NCBI RefSeq assembly: GCF_018343665.1
Contig: NZ_JAGYPM010000002.1
Coordinates: forward strand, 62,001-126,000
Direction: 5' to 3'
Length of the DNA stretch: 64,000 bases
Origin: Cytobacillus citreus
GTDB taxonomy: Bacteria > Bacillota > Bacilli > Bacillales > Cytobacillaceae
Shown: positions 17,736 to 25,992 of the stretch, piece after piece
Layout: each line of letters starts with the position of its first letter
Numbering within the stretch: the stretch's first letter is position 1
The notes under the pieces: generated by a model
The model's database searches: none
Told to the model about the DNA's origin: nothing
The model's input: only the letters and a program-made list of their open reading frames with translations
Program-made: the position numbers and the translations under genes

Positions 17736-17888
17736 TTGAAATGGATTTCAAAAAAGAATAAGAAACCCCTTTTATTTTTAATCATTATTATTTTTCTCAT
17801 TGCTGGTCTACTCGATATCAAATATGAAGGATTATTCTTTCAACTATTACCTGAATCGATTCAATCCTATTTAGCTGATATTTTTTAA
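17736..17888 (+). CDS. Small single-pass membrane protein, unknown
   Basis: About 50 residues: basic N-terminus KWISKKNKK, one hydrophobic helix of about 18 residues, then an amphipathic tail ending YLADIF. I place the start at TTG 17736 because GAGGAGGGG lies 6 nt before it; an upstream in-frame ATG at 17706 would overlap that site. Not recognised. A decayed second copy lies at 20614-20738, so the large gene between is bracketed by two versions of this gene. Confidence 0.6.
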   Translation: MKWISKKNKKPLLFLIIIIFLIAGLLDIKYEGLFFQLLPESIQSYLADIF

Positions 17889-18019
17889 AGAAGAGGATTG
17901 TATCTTATAGAATACCCAAAAGGGTTAGTTCCACTTGATTAACAAGATAACTCATTTAGATTCAATGTGGTGAATCGTATCATTCACCTAAAAATTAGGC
18001 GTTTCGAAAATTCCCATCA

Positions 18020-18047
18020 GCTATTTGAAATCAGATAGCCTTTTTTT
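18020..18047 (+). terminator. Rho-independent terminator
   Basis: GCTATTTGA pairs with TCAGATAGC across AA, then C and seven T. It separates the small membrane gene from the sigma-K-like promoter. Confidence 0.75.
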
Positions 18048-18069
18048 ATTTAATGGTTATTAGTATTAT

Positions 18070-18097
18070 ACAGCTTGTTTATTGTTTTCATAAGCTA
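18070..18097 (+). promoter_or_regulatory. Sigma-K-like promoter
   Basis: AC at 18070-18071, 17 nt, then CATAAGCTA (18089-18097), an exact match to the CATANNNTA -10 consensus of the late mother-cell sigma factor. It lies 33 bp before the start codon of the Cys-rich protein, with AAAGGAG between. Confidence 0.65.
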
Positions 18098-18129
18098 GTA
18101 CAGAAAAAGCTGTAAAGGAGACATTACAA

Positions 18130-20454
18130 ATGAGTAATGCAGATAATCAAGAAAAAGGGGACAAAGTACAAGCAGAAACTAGAAATGTACAAGATTGTGG
18201 GTGTGATAAATATTTAGCAATGAGTAGCATTGCACCCTTTATTGAAAAAGAGGAAACAGAGCAAGTATCACCGGAATCTGATTCAATGCTTCAAGCATGT
18301 ACTGGATGTGGAAATGGAAATACCGGTACAGGAACGCCAGGAGTAGAGAGACAGGTTAGCTCAAATAATATAGCAGCTAGTGAAACGAGTTTAGCTAGAT
18401 CAGGAAACTCTATCCTCTATGGATACAACGATTTAAGTACTGGTAATTTTGCTGGTTTCTCTTTCTCAAGTGATGGAGGTACGACGTGGTCTATCTGTGG
18501 AGATCTGCCAACAAATCCAAATGGGTTTAATGATGGTGATCCTGTGATGGCAGTTGATCGCAATGGGGTATTCTATTATGGCCAACTCAGCCGAGAACAA
18601 ATCCCCCAACCGCCACCCAATCCACCTGCCCTAGAAAGTGTTATTAGTGTTTCAACCGGAACCGTTGATGGAAATGGATGTTTAACGATGAATCCTCCTC
18701 AAGTAGTGGGACGTGGCACTAACCCATCTTCTACTCGTGGCACTCAAGATAAAGAGTGGATTACAGTTGGACCGGATTTTAGTAATCTAGGAAATGAAGC
18801 TTTATATATTACTTGGACGGATTTTACAACAAACCCCACCAGTATAAGATTTTCAAAATATACAACAGGAGTAACCTTAAATCCTATTATTCAAAACATG
18901 ACTATTGTTAGTGGAGGTAATTTTGTAACAGGAACGTTCGTTTTGGTGGATAATGCAGGAATTATCTATGTATTTTATGAAGATAACAGTGGATTTGCAA
19001 CACTTGCTGTGCCCAATCGAAGAATTAGAATGGTTCGGTCGTTGAATGGGGGCACTAGCTTCCAACCTGCTGTTGATGTTTCTAATCTTTTTGCTGCTGC
19101 GGCTGATCAAATAACAAATTGTAACAATACTAATCGGCCAACAATACAAGTAGGTACTCAAAACATACGAATGAATGAATTCCCTCACGCCGCAATCGGT
19201 CCAGATGGAACCATATATGTTGTGTGGAACGAGGGTAGAGTCGTTGGCGGCACGACCTTTATTGATATTATATTGGGGTATAGTCAAAATGCAGGCGTTA
19301 CCTGGAATCGAGTAAACATTACAAATTCCCTTCCGTATAAATTTTTCCCAACTGTTGCTGCTAATCAAAACGGGGCCCACATTCAATATAATCGTTTTAA
19401 TGATCCGAACGGAGTGGGAGGTATAGGAGATGGGACGTTTGCAATATTTATGAAAACTTTCTCTCTCAATACGGGTTTAAGTGAAGAAAGGCAGATTAGT
19501 ACCCAATTCTCCCCTGTAACAACATTCCAATGTTATATGGGAGATTACAATCAAATTATAAGAGGACCTGGAAACTCTCTACTCCACTCTTGGGGAGATA
19601 ACCGCAATAGTGGCAACCCAGTTGTTTTCTTTCTACAATCTGATACAATCGATCTCTCCCTGGAAAAAAGCGACTCTCAAGATCCAGTTAAGCTCGGTGA
19701 CAATCTGACGTATACAATAAATGTACGAAACCTCGGTCCGAGTGCAGCTAACAATGTGATGTTGATAGATACACTTCCTAATGAAGTTGACTTCCTATCA
19801 TCTACCTCAAGTCAAGGGTCATGTACGGAAGTAAACGGAGTGGTCACTTGCAATTTAGGTACGATCATGAACGGGGCTACAGCGACAGTTACTATAAAGG
19901 TCAAACCTAAAACCACAGGCACCTTCTGCAACACGGCAAGAGTCTCGGCTAGCGAGTTAGATACGAATGAACTCAATAATACGGTAACACAATGTACAAC
20001 TGTTCTTGAAACTAAATGTATGGAAGTTACAGAAATTATCGATTCTTGTATACAACAAGAGATAAAAGAGGAAATAGTAAAAGTCCCAGGGTGTAATTGT
20101 ACTTCTCATACGTGCCAGATTGTGGATACCCAATGCAGAGTGAAAAGTGTGACACCGCCTGATCCTACAGGCAATGTTAGTGCTTCGCTATTGATTAGAA
20201 TTTGTGTAAAAATTACTTGTAAAGAATTTACACGTGAAGAATGCTTTACTTTTTCCAAAACTGTGACACTGAAATCTTCTCCCGGTGCAGAAGTAAAGTG
20301 CCAAGTCAAGGACTCCGATTGCACCTGTACCAGAATAGCAAAAAATAAAGTACGCTGTATCTTAACCTTTACAGTTCTAACTAAGTCGGTACAAACTCTT
20401 CAGCTTAACATCCCTTTCATAGGAGAGTGTAATCCAAGAAATTGTAATGGTTAA
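18130..20454 (+). CDS. Large Cys-rich sialidase-like/DUF11 protein, probable spore-surface protein
   Basis: 774 residues, no signal peptide. Residues 1-65 are polar with CGC and CTGCG motifs. About 75-500 form a BNR/Asp-box beta-propeller-like region (SSDGGTTW at 113-120; later SLNGGTSF and SQNAGVTW). About 510-620 is a DUF11 domain (DLSLEKSD...GDNLTYTINVRNLG). About 625-774 is a Cys-rich domain with CNCTSHTC and CQVKDSDCTC. Absence of a secretion signal, many Cys and a sigma-K-like promoter together suggest a mother-cell-made coat or exosporium protein. That role is inference; enzymatic sialidase residues were not identified. Confidence 0.75.
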   Translation: MSNADNQEKGDKVQAETRNVQDCGCDKYLAMSSIAPFIEKEETEQVSPESDSMLQACTGCGNGNTGTGTPGVERQVSSNNIAASETSLARSGNSILYGYNDLSTGNFAGFSFSSDGGTTWSICGDLPTNPNGFNDGDPVMAVDRNGVFYYGQLSREQIPQPPPNPPALESVISVSTGTVDGNGCLTMNPPQVVGRGTNPSSTRGTQDKEWITVGPDFSNLGNEALYITWTDFTTNPTSIRFSKYTTGVTLNPIIQNMTIVSGGNFVTGTFVLVDNAGIIYVFYEDNSGFATLAVPNRRIRMVRSLNGGTSFQPAVDVSNLFAAAADQITNCNNTNRPTIQVGTQNIRMNEFPHAAIGPDGTIYVVWNEGRVVGGTTFIDIILGYSQNAGVTWNRVNITNSLPYKFFPTVAANQNGAHIQYNRFNDPNGVGGIGDGTFAIFMKTFSLNTGLSEERQISTQFSPVTTFQCYMGDYNQIIRGPGNSLLHSWGDNRNSGNPVVFFLQSDTIDLSLEKSDSQDPVKLGDNLTYTINVRNLGPSAANNVMLIDTLPNEVDFLSSTSSQGSCTEVNGVVTCNLGTIMNGATATVTIKVKPKTTGTFCNTARVSASELDTNELNNTVTQCTTVLETKCMEVTEIIDSCIQQEIKEEIVKVPGCNCTSHTCQIVDTQCRVKSVTPPDPTGNVSASLLIRICVKITCKEFTREECFTFSKTVTLKSSPGAEVKCQVKDSDCTCTRIAKNKVRCILTFTVLTKSVQTLQLNIPFIGECNPRNCNG

Positions 20455-20613
20455 GCATCAAAGGTGAAGTAAAAGAATGAACATTATTGTTAGTCTATTC
20501 TTTTATTTTTTTAATCTAAATAATTCGCCCCTTATCACTTTTCATTTAGTTTAATTAAAGAATAACTCTACATTTCTCCCGCATTATTACCCGATTGCCT
20601 CAATCCATTAGAT

Positions 20614-20738
20614 AAAGAATAAGAAAGCCCTTTTATTATTATCATTATATTGCTGGTCTACTTGATATCAAATATGAAGGATTTTTCTCCTAATTATTAC
20701 CTGAATCGATTCAATCCTATTTAGCTGATATTTTTTAA
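20614..20738 (+). pseudogene. Decayed copy of the small membrane protein gene
   Basis: Closely matches 17751-17890, including GAATCGATTCAATCCTATTT and the TTTTTTAA end, but has lost 11 bases in the helix-coding part and gained an in-frame TAA. Similarity continues for about 60 bases past the stop. The preceding 160 bases hold only AT-rich sequence. Confidence 0.8.
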
Positions 20739-20833
20739 ATATATGGATTGTATGTTCTAGAATATCCAAAAGGGCTATATCCTTTTGATAAACTAGATAC
20801 GGAGACAAGCTAAAATAATAAACTGCAAACCAT

Positions 20834-20874
20834 AAAAAAGCTATAACCTCTTTATGAAGGGGTTATGGCTTTTT
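20834..20874. terminator. Terminator hairpin
   Basis: AAAAAGC-TA-TAACCTC pairs with GGGGTTA-TG-GCTTTTT; symmetrical A-runs and T-runs make it usable in both directions. No other feature was found between it and repeat A copy 1. Confidence 0.65.
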
Positions 20875-21020
20875 GTGCTTAATCAAAGTCTATAAATATA
20901 TTATTAGGCGTTGCCCTACGATCTTTCTCTACTTCATAAAAAACAGATTGCTTTAATGTTGCAATATTTATCATAAGGACAGAATAGGACCGAATATTTT
21001 TACCTTGAAGGTCTATTTAA

Positions 21021-21155
21021 GCTAATAGGAAAATTTAAGTTTATTAACGTACTAAAGTAAAGTGTGTGTTCAATTGAATATCTGCTAATAAGATCGCATA
21101 AGAAAAACTAAGGCATTCGCCAAAAAGGACTTGGCGAACGCCAAGTTTTTCTAAT
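21021..21155 (+). repeat. Repeat family A, copy 1 (135 bp)
   Basis: One of three full-length copies (others at 25692 and 48117), all 135 bp, plus a 44-bp 3' piece at 36706. The 3' end forms a strong hairpin: AAGGCATTCGCCAA facing TTGGCGAACGCCAAG, bracketed by AGAAAAACT and AGTTTTTCT, so it can act as a bidirectional terminator. This copy ends 39 bp before an unknown gene. Confidence 0.9.
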
Positions 21156-21193
21156 GAGAAAGGGGAAGTTCGGTAAAAAGGGGGGATTTATTT

Positions 21194-21685
21194 TTGAATT
21201 TGGGGAGTAGTCAGTGGAATGGTTATCTTGATGCGATAGATGCTGCTTTAGAGAAAGGGATGGCTGCAAAGGAAGTGGTTTGCTCCATTACGACTGGTTT
21301 TCGTCAAATATCTTCGTTACGGAATGCACCGGGGTTGAACACGTATCATGCTACTGTGGCTGACATTGGCTACGGTTTTGATGCTGTCAGAGGAACGATT
21401 GCACGGCTTCGTAAGGGCGAAACGATTGCTCTTGGAAAAGAAATGCTTGTTTTTGATCTAGATACTTTGCGAATTAGCGAGATTCAATTGCATCCCAATT
21501 TTGAGCTAGTAGCAAAGGAAGCGACACCGGATACTTATTATTTAATTGAGCAAAGTCGGCTTTTGAACCAGCAAATCGCTCAAAGAATTAACGAGGCCAA
21601 CCGGGGCGGCAAGGCTCTTTTGGGAGCAGAATGGAATGTGATTCTGAAACGTGTCCAAAACGTTCAAGCTATTCCACGCCTTTAG
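21194..21685 (+). CDS. Conserved hypothetical protein, first of a tandem paralogous pair
   Basis: 163 residues, mostly helical by composition, no membrane segment or signal. TTG start behind GGGGGG. Not recognised. The segment ADIGYGFDAVRGTIARLRKG resembles SEISYGYAGMRGCIRRAFTP in the next gene at a similar place, so the two are probably diverged duplicates. They form a two-gene unit with a 26-bp gap, just after a repeat A copy. Confidence 0.65.
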   Translation: MNLGSSQWNGYLDAIDAALEKGMAAKEVVCSITTGFRQISSLRNAPGLNTYHATVADIGYGFDAVRGTIARLRKGETIALGKEMLVFDLDTLRISEIQLHPNFELVAKEATPDTYYLIEQSRLLNQQIAQRINEANRGGKALLGAEWNVILKRVQNVQAIPRL

Positions 21686-21711
21686 TAGACTACGTAAAGG
21701 GAGAGAAGGGA

Positions 21712-22227
21712 ATGCCACAACAATCTTCCATTCATATGACTGAAGAGGAACAACAGCGTTTATTAGAATGGTGGGAAGCGACGGAGCAAGGGACAGTAGT
21801 GGTGAAGCGCTTAGTTTCGTACATTACGGAGCTCAGGTTGCACCCTGAATCAAGCCATGCAGACGGGATGATTTTGTTTTATCGTGCTGCATCGGAGATT
21901 TCCTATGGTTATGCAGGGATGAGGGGCTGTATTCGTCGTGCTTTCACACCTGAATATTCCAAGTTTCTCCGCAATAATATTGTCAGGTGCCATAGCTTTG
22001 CGCGGAAATTTTCTGTTGATACAAAGATTCTTCTGGAACGAGTCGCTAAAGAAATCACTGGAGCAAACGCGATGCAGATTGTAGACAGAATCCGCGAAAC
22101 ACTTCGTGAAAATGATGCAATGTTAACAGTAATAGAGAAAAAAGCGGATTCATTTTTCGGTAAGGAAACCTTTCAAACATTGCAAACAAGCCTTATGCAA
22201 TCTATTACCATGCTTTCTTCTCAATAG
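21712..22227 (+). CDS. Conserved hypothetical protein, second of a tandem paralogous pair
   Basis: 171 residues starting MPQQSSIHMTEEEQQRLL; helical, soluble, rich in charged residues. The ATG at 21712 follows GAGAGAAGGG, better than the earlier in-frame start at 21631 that overlaps the preceding gene. It shares the xxISYGYxxMRGxIRR motif with its neighbour. No function can be assigned from sequence. Confidence 0.65.
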   Translation: MPQQSSIHMTEEEQQRLLEWWEATEQGTVVVKRLVSYITELRLHPESSHADGMILFYRAASEISYGYAGMRGCIRRAFTPEYSKFLRNNIVRCHSFARKFSVDTKILLERVAKEITGANAMQIVDRIRETLRENDAMLTVIEKKADSFFGKETFQTLQTSLMQSITMLSSQ

Positions 22228-22238
22228 GAAAAAATGCC

Positions 22239-22299
22239 TGTCACTCCCTGAGAAATGTCGAAGCTGCAAAGTACATTCGACATTTCTAGGGTGATGACA
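22239..22299. terminator. Long imperfect inverted repeat between convergent genes
   Basis: A roughly 24-nt arm containing AGAAATGTCGAA faces TTCGACATTTCT, with outer TGTCA/TGACA. It lies between convergent genes, which suits a shared terminator, although T-runs are lacking. Confidence 0.5.
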
Positions 22300-22311
22300 A
22301 TGGATCATTTA

Positions 22312-22938
22312 TCATAATTCTATTTCCTGGTCGCCGCGTTTTTCTAGATTCTTAGCAGTTTTACTTTGGGCAACATCCTTTTGGTCTTTAAAGGTACCCA
22401 TGAGAAAATCATAGGCTGGGTTCGTAACACCATACCAGTAATTTTCATTTTTGAAGTGATGCCATAAATGAACCTTTTTCATCCAACGCCCCCATGGTGA
22501 TATTGGTTGAAGGGGGCGATGGGCGATATAATGCTTCCACTCATAAAATAATAAAAAGAGCATAATACCTGCAATAAATGCGTTTGTCATGACAAAGCTG
22601 GATGAAAGAAAATAAAAAACGGCTCCTGCAATTGCAATATTTGGCACACTATACCATATGGGTAAAAATAATAAATGTAATTCATTCGGATTTGTATGGT
22701 GGTCATAATGTAAGCGCTTAAGCATTTTTAACAAAAATGCATTCTTTGGTGGCTTCAGATGAAAAAGAAACCTGTGTGTAAAATACTCAGCTAAGGAATA
22801 CATAATCATTCCCAGAATAAAAGCACCCCAAATTCCGATAGAGGTTAAATGTAGAATCATAAATCCGAAGCTAATGAGGAATAGACAGCTCATGATTAAT
22901 ATATCAGGGTAGGAAAAATATTCTTTAAAATATTTCAT
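22312..22938 (-). CDS. Membrane fatty acid hydroxylase/sterol desaturase superfamily protein
   Basis: Di-iron membrane oxygenase family. Four or so membrane segments and the His clusters HRFLFH, HYDHH, HYIAHR and HLWHH that bind the metal pair. 208 residues, full length for short bacterial members. It would hydroxylate a lipid acyl chain or related substrate in the membrane. It is followed upstream on the same strand (21 bp gap) by a FadR-type regulator, so acyl-CoA control is plausible. Confidence 0.85.
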   Translation of the reverse strand: MKYFKEYFSYPDILIMSCLFLISFGFMILHLTSIGIWGAFILGMIMYSLAEYFTHRFLFHLKPPKNAFLLKMLKRLHYDHHTNPNELHLLFLPIWYSVPNIAIAGAVFYFLSSSFVMTNAFIAGIMLFLLFYEWKHYIAHRPLQPISPWGRWMKKVHLWHHFKNENYWYGVTNPAYDFLMGTFKDQKDVAQSKTAKNLEKRGDQEIEL

Positions 22939-22959
22939 TTATCACGCCTCCAGCTTTCT

Positions 22960-23643
22960 TTATTTTTTTCTATCTTTCCAGAGAGCCAAGCTTTTCTCCA
23001 TTGTTGTCTTAGACAATCTCTCCGCTTCCAATGCATCTCCCTTTAATGCAGCTTTTAATAGATCTTGGTAATAGTTGAACGACAACTCACGATGTTCTTT
23101 TACAGAAAAATATCTCTTCGCCATATCTACATAAATGGAATCGAAGCTATTTAAAATGAGTAGAAAGATCGGATTGGCAGCAAGGCCAGCACACCTTTTT
23201 TGCAAATCCCAATCAAATGCTGCATAGCTATCTGCACGATCTTCAAGCTGCTCTAGATTGGCAAGGAGAGCAACCACTTTAGGTTGATTAAATGTAACAG
23301 CATCACGTATATAAGTCGGAGTCAACGAACTTCTTACTTCTAATAAATACGAAATAAATTCATCTGTAATGGTATGATGATTCTCAACAATATTAACAAG
23401 TGTCGTTAGATTCCCATTGCTCCAATAATCATTAACAATCGCAGGCATTCCTTTTCTCCCTGTTATCCATCCACCCCTTCCTAAACGTTGAAGCGCCTCC
23501 CGAATAGTTGGGCGACCAACACCAAATTCTTTCGCAAGTTCTCTTTCTGGCGGTAAAGTACTTCCTACAGAATAAACACCAGCCAATATGGATTTAATTA
23601 ATTCATTCTCAATTTTATCTGAGGAGCGTTCCTTTTCTTTCAA
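22960..23643 (-). CDS. FadR-type GntR-family regulator
   Basis: Winged helix at about residues 10-70 (GSTLPPERELAKEFGVGRPTIREALQRL) and a C-terminal all-helical FCD/FadR_C domain. The stretch LQRLGRGGWITGRKGMPAIVN-DYW and the later RSSLTPTYIRDAV follow E. coli FadR closely, more than generic GntR proteins do. I chose the TTG at 23643 behind AAAGGAGACGAGG; an earlier ATG-like start lacks a site and overlaps the operator. It probably senses long-chain acyl-CoA and controls the downstream hydroxylase gene and itself. Confidence 0.8.
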   Translation of the reverse strand: MKEKERSSDKIENELIKSILAGVYSVGSTLPPERELAKEFGVGRPTIREALQRLGRGGWITGRKGMPAIVNDYWSNGNLTTLVNIVENHHTITDEFISYLLEVRSSLTPTYIRDAVTFNQPKVVALLANLEQLEDRADSYAAFDWDLQKRCAGLAANPIFLLILNSFDSIYVDMAKRYFSVKEHRELSFNYYQDLLKAALKGDALEAERLSKTTMEKSLALWKDRKK

Positions 23644-23666
23644 GCCCTCGTCTCCTTTTTTTATTA

Positions 23667-23699
23667 TGGTAATACATGTTAGCAACAGTGGTAATACCA
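23667..23699. promoter_or_regulatory. GntR/FadR-type operators
   Basis: TGGTAATACCA at 23689-23699 fits the TNGTNNNACNA pattern of FadR-like regulators; a second TGGTAATAC lies 22 bp away at 23667-23675, i.e. two helical turns. Both are just upstream of the FadR-type gene. Confidence 0.6.
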
Positions 23700-23709
23700 A
23701 AAATTATAT

Positions 23710-24000
23710 ATCAAATTCGAATTTTCCGTCAATGAAAAGAGGCGAATTTTTATAAATAGAATTATCGAACAAGCCCGTGGACTATTTAGTAGGATGTAAT
23801 ATAAACAGCAGCAAGGTTTGGATAAGGAGGCAGTTAAAATTCGCAGGGTTAAGGCCTTGGTTTTTGTATGTTCCTAGGACCTTGTGGACGGACTTCTCAC
23901 TTTTACCAACTATTTAATAGCTTAATAACTTATCAAAATAATAGTAAATATTTAAATCTACAAATAATAGTGATACACTATAATAAGGTTATAATTGATC
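23710..24000. other. Intergenic stretch without recognised gene
   Basis: A 46-codon open frame (GTG 23777 to 23917) encodes a basic aromatic peptide (e.g. LRPWFLYVPRTLW) with an internal AGGAGG rather than a leading one. I cannot name it and rate it an uncertain relic. No hairpin of note before the structured leader at 24001. Confidence 0.3.
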
Positions 24001-24072
24001 CAGAAAAGGTGTGTGACTAGTCGAGCCCTGGCTTGCTGTGATGCCTAAGCAGGAGCGCCTACATCCTTTCTG
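24001..24072 (+). ncRNA. Structured 5' leader of mqo, class not recognised
   Basis: CAGAAAAGGTGT (24001-24012) can close on ACATCCTTTCTG (24061-24072) with single-base bulges. Inside, CCTGGCTT pairs with AAGCAGG (24047-24053). The domain ends 28 nt before the start codon at 24101. It resembles a riboswitch or protein-binding leader but matches none I know. Confidence 0.4.
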
Positions 24073-24100
24073 CAAATCTTAGGATATAAGGATGGTAAAA

Positions 24101-25603
24101 ATGAGTAACAGACAAACTAAAACAGACGTTATCTTAATTGGTGCCGGAATTATGAGTGCCACTTTGGGAACCCTCTTAAAAGAATTAGTACCGGAATGGG
24201 AAATTACAATGTTTGAGAAGCTCGAAAACGCAGGTGAGGAAAGCTCTAACGAATGGAATAATGCGGGAACGGGGCATGCAGCACTGTGCGAGCTTAACTA
24301 CACGGTCGAAAAACCGGACGGTTCTATAGATATAAGTAAAGCTATAAAAATAAATGAACAGTTTCAGGTTTCAATGCAGTTTTGGTCTCATCTTGTAAAC
24401 AGCAATTTGATACAAAATCCACAGAATTTCATCAGGCCATTGCCTCATATGAGTATGGTACAAGGGGAACAAAATGTAACGTTTTTAAAGAAACGTTTTG
24501 AAGCGCTGTCAAACAATCCCCTATTCCAAGGGATGGAATTTTCCGATGATCCAAAAAAACTGATGGAATGGATTCCACTTATTATGCAAGACCGCTCATG
24601 GAATGAACCGATAGCGGCAACAAAAATCGACTCTGGAACGGATGTCAACTTTGGTGCTTTAACGCGCATGTTGTTTGAGCACTTAGAGAGTAAAAACGTC
24701 AATATAAACTACAATCATAGTGTTAATGATATTAAACGTACTAGCGATGGCTTGTGGGAATTGAAAGTACAGAATACCTTTAGCGGTACTGTCGAACGCC
24801 ATGCTGCAAAATTCGTCTTTATCGGAGGCGGGGGAGGAAGCCTGCATTTACTACAAAAATCAGGTATTCCTGAAGGAAAACATATTGGGGGATTCCCGGT
24901 TAGCGGAATTTTTATGGTGTGTAATAATCCAGATGTTGTAGAGCAGCATCATGCAAAAGTATACGGCAAAGCTAAGGTCGGTGCTCCGCCAATGTCTGTT
25001 CCGCATCTTGACACAAGATTTATCGACAATAAAAAATCGTTGCTATTTGGACCGTTTGCTGGCTTCACACCAAAGTTTTTAAAAACCGGTTCAATGTTGG
25101 ATTTGGTCACTTCCGTAAAACCAAATAATGTCTTAACTATGTTGGCTGCTGGCGCAAAAGAGATGTCATTGACAAAATACTTGATTCAGCAAGTTATGTT
25201 ATCGAAAGAAAAGCGCATGGAAGAGTTACGAGAGTTTATCCCGAATGCTAGGCTTGAGGATTGGGATTTAGTAGTAGCGGGCCAACGTGTACAAGTTATC
25301 AAAGATACTGAAGCTGGCGGCAAAGGTACACTTCAATTTGGTACAGAAGTTATTAGTGCAGCTGATGGCTCAATTGCAGCATTACTAGGTGCTTCTCCAG
25401 GTGCGTCTACAGCTGTTCACGTTATGCTTGAGGTCTTTAAAAAATGCTTCCCGCAGCATATGAATGAGTGGGAACCGAAAATTAAAGAAATGATTCCTTC
25501 TTATGGCGAGTCACTAATGGAAAATCCAGAGCTTCTGCACAAAATTCATACTTCAACAGCAGAGACGCTTGATCTAAGCGAAAAAGAGCTAGTCTATAGT
25601 TAA
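24101..25603 (+). CDS. mqo: Malate:quinone oxidoreductase
   Basis: FAD-dependent peripheral membrane enzyme that oxidises malate to oxaloacetate and passes electrons to quinone. FAD motif [18 protein letters not shown] at the N-terminus, the family signature [18 protein letters not shown], and C-terminal [16 protein letters not shown]. About 500 residues, full length. The ATG at 24101 gives the usual MSN start; another in-frame ATG at 24092 is possible. A structured leader precedes it and a terminator plus repeat A follow. It complements the dicarboxylate gene cluster further right. Confidence 0.96.
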   Translation: MSNRQTKTDVILIGAGIMSATLGTLLKELVPEWEITMFEKLENAGEESSNEWNNAGTGHAALCELNYTVEKPDGSIDISKAIKINEQFQVSMQFWSHLVNSNLIQNPQNFIRPLPHMSMVQGEQNVTFLKKRFEALSNNPLFQGMEFSDDPKKLMEWIPLIMQDRSWNEPIAATKIDSGTDVNFGALTRMLFEHLESKNVNINYNHSVNDIKRTSDGLWELKVQNTFSGTVERHAAKFVFIGGGGGSLHLLQKSGIPEGKHIGGFPVSGIFMVCNNPDVVEQHHAKVYGKAKVGAPPMSVPHLDTRFIDNKKSLLFGPFAGFTPKFLKTGSMLDLVTSVKPNNVLTMLAAGAKEMSLTKYLIQQVMLSKEKRMEELREFIPNARLEDWDLVVAGQRVQVIKDTEAGGKGTLQFGTEVISAADGSIAALLGASPGASTAVHVMLEVFKKCFPQHMNEWEPKIKEMIPSYGESLMENPELLHKIHTSTAETLDLSEKELVYS

Positions 25604-25650
25604 TTCTTTGGATGTAGAAGCAAAAAAGGCAATCATTAAAAATAAAATAT

Positions 25651-25690
25651 AGAATCTTTGATCTATCTATAGATTGAAGGTTCTTTTTTT
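25651..25690 (+). terminator. Rho-independent terminator of mqo
   Basis: AGAATCTTTGATCTA pairs with TAGATTGAAGGTTCT through several G-T pairs, followed by seven T. Confidence 0.8.
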
Positions 25691-25691
25691 A

Positions 25692-25826
25692 GCTAAAAGG
25701 AAAGTTTAAGTTTATTAACGTACTAAAGTAAAGCGTGTTTTCAATTAAATATCTGCTAATAAGATTGTATAAGAAAAACTAAGGCATTCGCCAAAAAGGA
25801 CTTGGCGAACGCCAAGTTTTTCTAAT
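25692..25826 (+). repeat. Repeat family A, copy 2 (135 bp)
   Basis: Begins one base after the T-run of the mqo terminator and ends with the family hairpin. Nearly identical to the copies at 21021 and 48117. The remaining spacer to the glycosyltransferase gene is featureless. Confidence 0.9.
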
Positions 25827-25992
25827 CAATTCGCAGTTAGAGAGGCTATGGAGAACCTATTTTAAGAAAAGTTGCAAAAAGTTTTTTAAAACGTAAAATT
25901 TAAACGCTGACCTATTATTTAACTAATAGATCAGCGCTATATGATCTTGGAATACCCTTTGTATAAATTGGTAGTTGTAAAACACTCTGCTC

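Noticed and set aside
18877..19386. 169-codon minus-strand frame inside the Cys-rich gene
   Set aside because: Shadow of the strong plus-strand gene, with no start signals or family motifs.
23777..23917. 46-codon open frame upstream of mqo
   Set aside because: No ribosome site, no recognisable family, odd composition; mentioned only as intergenic content.
24001..24072. Assignment of the mqo leader to a known riboswitch class
   Set aside because: I compared it by eye with ZTP, glycine, SAM, THF, fluoride and preQ1 cores and found no match, so it is left unclassified.
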